A stretch of DNA of 7,064 nt from Spirochaetales bacterium (GTDB lineage Bacteria > Spirochaetota > Spirochaetia > Sphaerochaetales > Sphaerochaetaceae), in contig JALFYG010000252.1 in the NCBI GenBank assembly GCA_022784805.1, positions 1-7,064 of the forward strand, read 5' to 3'. A program made the position numbers and the translations under genes. Under the pieces are notes generated by a model. It did no database searches. It worked only from the letters and a program-made list of their open reading frames with translations, and was not told the DNA's origin. Below, piece after piece: positions 5,738 through 7,064 of the stretch (positions are counted from its first letter, which is position 1; each line of letters starts with the position of its first letter).

Positions 5738-7012
5738 ATGGGATTAATTAAAGCTGCATTTAAAAGTGTAAGTGGAGTGTTCGCAGATCAATGGAAAGAA
5801 TACTTTACTTGTGACTCCCTCTCTAGTGATGAATTGGTTAAAAAAGGTGAGAAACATAGTTCAAAAAGAAGCGTAAACACAAAGGGTTCAGACAACGTCA
5901 TATCAAATGGCTCAGGCATCGTAGTCGCAGACGGCCAGTGTATGATGATCGTGGACAGTGGAAAGATTGTTGAGTTCTCAGCCGAACCTGGTGAATATAC
6001 CTACGACTCCTCCTCGGAGCCAAGCGTCTTCTATGGTGGCTTTGGAAATGGCCTCCTGGATTCTTTCAAGACCATGGGAAGAAGAATAGGGTATGGAGCT
6101 GATGAAGCAAGAGACCAGAGGGTCTATTACTTCAACACCAAGGAGATTCTCGACAACAAGTTCGGAACAGCAAATCCTGTTCCTTTCAGACTTGTAGATA
6201 AGAGAGTCGACTTGGATGTAGACTTGTCTGTAAGGTGCGCTGGTGTCTACTCCTATAGAATCTCAGACCCTATGAAGTTCTATAAGTGTATCGCAGGTAA
6301 TCTTTCAGGTACATTCTATCGCTCTAGCCTGGATTCTCAGCTTAAGAGCGAGTTTATCTCAGCCCTTCAGCCTGCATTCGGCCGCCTCTCTCAGTTGGGT
6401 ATGAGACCCAATGAGATAGTTTCCCATACAACAGAGCTGGAAGAAGCACTTAACACAGTTCTCTCTGAGAAGTGGGGTGAAAAGAGAGGCTTGGAAGTGG
6501 CTACAGTCGCCATTGCAACCCTCACTATTCCTGAAGAAGACCAAGAGATTATCAAGAATGCCCAGATTTCTGTCGTTTATTCTGATCCTTCCCGTGCTGC
6601 AGGACACTTTGTCGCTGCACAGGCAGAGTCCATGAAGAGGGCTGCAGATAACAAAAACGGAGCATATGCTGGCTTTATGGGAATGAATATGGCAGCCTCT
6701 GCTGGATCTACAGATACTTCCGCTCTTTTCAGAATGGCAGAGGAGAAGAAGATCAAGGAGACTGTCTCTGATGATAGTTGGACTTGTTCCTGTGGAGCAA
6801 AAAACAAGGGTAAGTTCTGCACAGAGTGTGGCTCTCCGAAGAAGACGACAACAACTTGGACTTGCTCCTGCGGGGCAGTAAACACTGGTAAGTTCTGTTC
6901 TGAATGCGGAAAGAAGAGGCCAGAGATAAAGAAGTGCCCTTCCTGTGGATGGAGTGCCAAGGAGGGAGAGAATCCTAAATTCTGCCCTGAGTGTGGACAA
7001 AAACTGGAGTAA
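5738..7012 (+). CDS. SPFH-domain protein with three C-terminal zinc ribbons (YdjI-like)
   Basis: This 424-residue protein belongs to the SPFH/band-7-like family that includes B. subtilis YdjI; annotation pipelines often label relatives 'virion core protein'. Residues 1-25 (MGLIKAAFKSVSGVFADQWKEYF) match the family's N-terminus. The SPFH-like region spans about 50-280, with the hallmarks NTKGSDNVISNGSGIVVADGQ, YYFNTKEI and SQLKSEF..ALQPAF. An Ala/Met/Gly-rich linker (about 285-335) leads to three zinc ribbons: C350/C352/C361/C364, C376/C378/C387/C390 and C400/C403/C416/C419. There is no obvious signal peptide or transmembrane helix, so it is probably cytoplasmic or peripheral at the membrane. 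In B. subtilis the ydjF-ydjG-ydjH-ydjI operon joins a PspA-like protein with zinc-ribbon and SPFH proteins in envelope stress. The next gene here is also zinc-ribbon, supporting a similar role. No pspA-like gene is within view. Confidence 0.88.
   Translation: MGLIKAAFKSVSGVFADQWKEYFTCDSLSSDELVKKGEKHSSKRSVNTKGSDNVISNGSGIVVADGQCMMIVDSGKIVEFSAEPGEYTYDSSSEPSVFYGGFGNGLLDSFKTMGRRIGYGADEARDQRVYYFNTKEILDNKFGTANPVPFRLVDKRVDLDVDLSVRCAGVYSYRISDPMKFYKCIAGNLSGTFYRSSLDSQLKSEFISALQPAFGRLSQLGMRPNEIVSHTTELEEALNTVLSEKWGEKRGLEVATVAIATLTIPEEDQEIIKNAQISVVYSDPSRAAGHFVAAQAESMKRAADNKNGAYAGFMGMNMAASAGSTDTSALFRMAEEKKIKETVSDDSWTCSCGAKNKGKFCTECGSPKKTTTTWTCSCGAVNTGKFCSECGKKRPEIKKCPSCGWSAKEGENPKFCPECGQKLE
6779..6910 (+). 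repeat. Tandem zinc-ribbon repeat within the SPFH gene
   Basis: Two 54-base units (6779-6832 and 6857-6910) begin 78 bases apart and encode WTCSCGA..N.GKFC.ECG twice. By my count 15 of 18 residues and 41 of 54 bases agree. Many of the differences are synonymous, so this is an old duplication kept at the protein level. A third ribbon (C400-C419) has a different CxxC...CxxC spacing and is not part of the duplication. Confidence 0.8.
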
Positions 7013-7015
7013 AGC

Positions 7016-7064
7016 GTGGTAGAGGAATTTAAGTGTCCCAATTGTGGAGGGAGTGTAGAATTCG
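7016..7064 (+). CDS. N-terminus of a zinc-ribbon protein (YdjG-like), cut by the window edge
   Basis: A GTG at 7016 opens a frame reading VVEEFKCPNCGGSVEF to the window end. FKCPNCGG followed by a short hydrophobic strand is the usual start of TFIIB-type zinc-ribbon proteins such as B. subtilis YdjG, where a second CxxC follows further on, here outside the window. The Shine-Dalgarno sequence GGAG (7006-7009) lies in the last codons of the SPFH gene, with a 6-nt gap to the GTG. The start is 3 nt past the TAA and in the same frame. The spacing implies one operon with likely translational coupling. Only 16 residues are visible, so domains beyond the first zinc knuckle are unknown. Confidence 0.65.
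   Translation, partial: MVEEFKCPNCGGSVEF

Noticed and set aside
6359..7041. Long minus-strand frames (213 and 154 residues) opposite the SPFH gene, with repeated Cys/Gln/Phe-rich segments
   Set aside because: The repeats mirror the zinc-ribbon codons on the plus strand. There is no ribosome site or known fold.

Overview
The window looks like ordinary chromosomal DNA of a diderm bacterium, most likely a gut-type spirochaete (Spirochaetales, perhaps Sphaerochaetaceae or Treponemataceae). This placement is inference. It rests on a predicted outer-membrane beta-barrel protein with an N-terminal signal peptide, arginine encoded mostly by AGA/AGG, moderate G+C judged by eye, and an SPFH/zinc-ribbon protein of a type common in anaerobic gut bacteria. 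No RNA gene, insertion sequence, CRISPR array, integrase or phage gene was recognised.

Layout from left to right. Bases 1-168 hold the C-terminal end of an unidentified plus-strand gene. Its last 54 bases overlap, tail to tail, the end of a minus-strand TatD-family metal-dependent hydrolase (115-894). A short divergent region (895-971) separates TatD from a plus-strand pair. The first of that pair encodes a secreted gluzincin-type metalloprotease joined to a predicted propeller and outer-membrane barrel (972-3491). The second encodes a membrane-anchored alpha/beta hydrolase (3491-4417), coupled through a TGATG junction. This unit runs directly into a convergent minus-strand pair, with the two stop codons overlapping. 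That pair is a GNAT acetyltransferase (4414-4851) and, upstream of it, a metallo-beta-lactamase-fold hydrolase (4848-5651), coupled through an ATGA overlap. A second divergent region (5652-5737) carries a promoter for the metallo-beta-lactamase gene and one for the SPFH-domain protein with three C-terminal zinc ribbons (5738-7012). The window ends just inside a further zinc-ribbon gene (from 7016), which resembles B. subtilis YdjG.

Functionally there are three themes: hydrolases of the cytoplasm and envelope (TatD, metallo-beta-lactamase fold, alpha/beta hydrolase, outer-membrane protease), a small acetyltransferase, and an SPFH plus zinc-ribbon membrane-stress-like cassette entering at the right edge. 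Genes are packed tightly, with coupled or overlapping ends and divergent regions under 90 bp. The most testable oddities are these: a -10/-35 pair placed so that transcription of the metallo-beta-lactamase gene would start on its ATG; a missing histidine where that enzyme family usually has a metal ligand; the protease-propeller-barrel/hydrolase operon; and the SPFH/zinc-ribbon cassette. I did not see clear evidence of a wholly new system.
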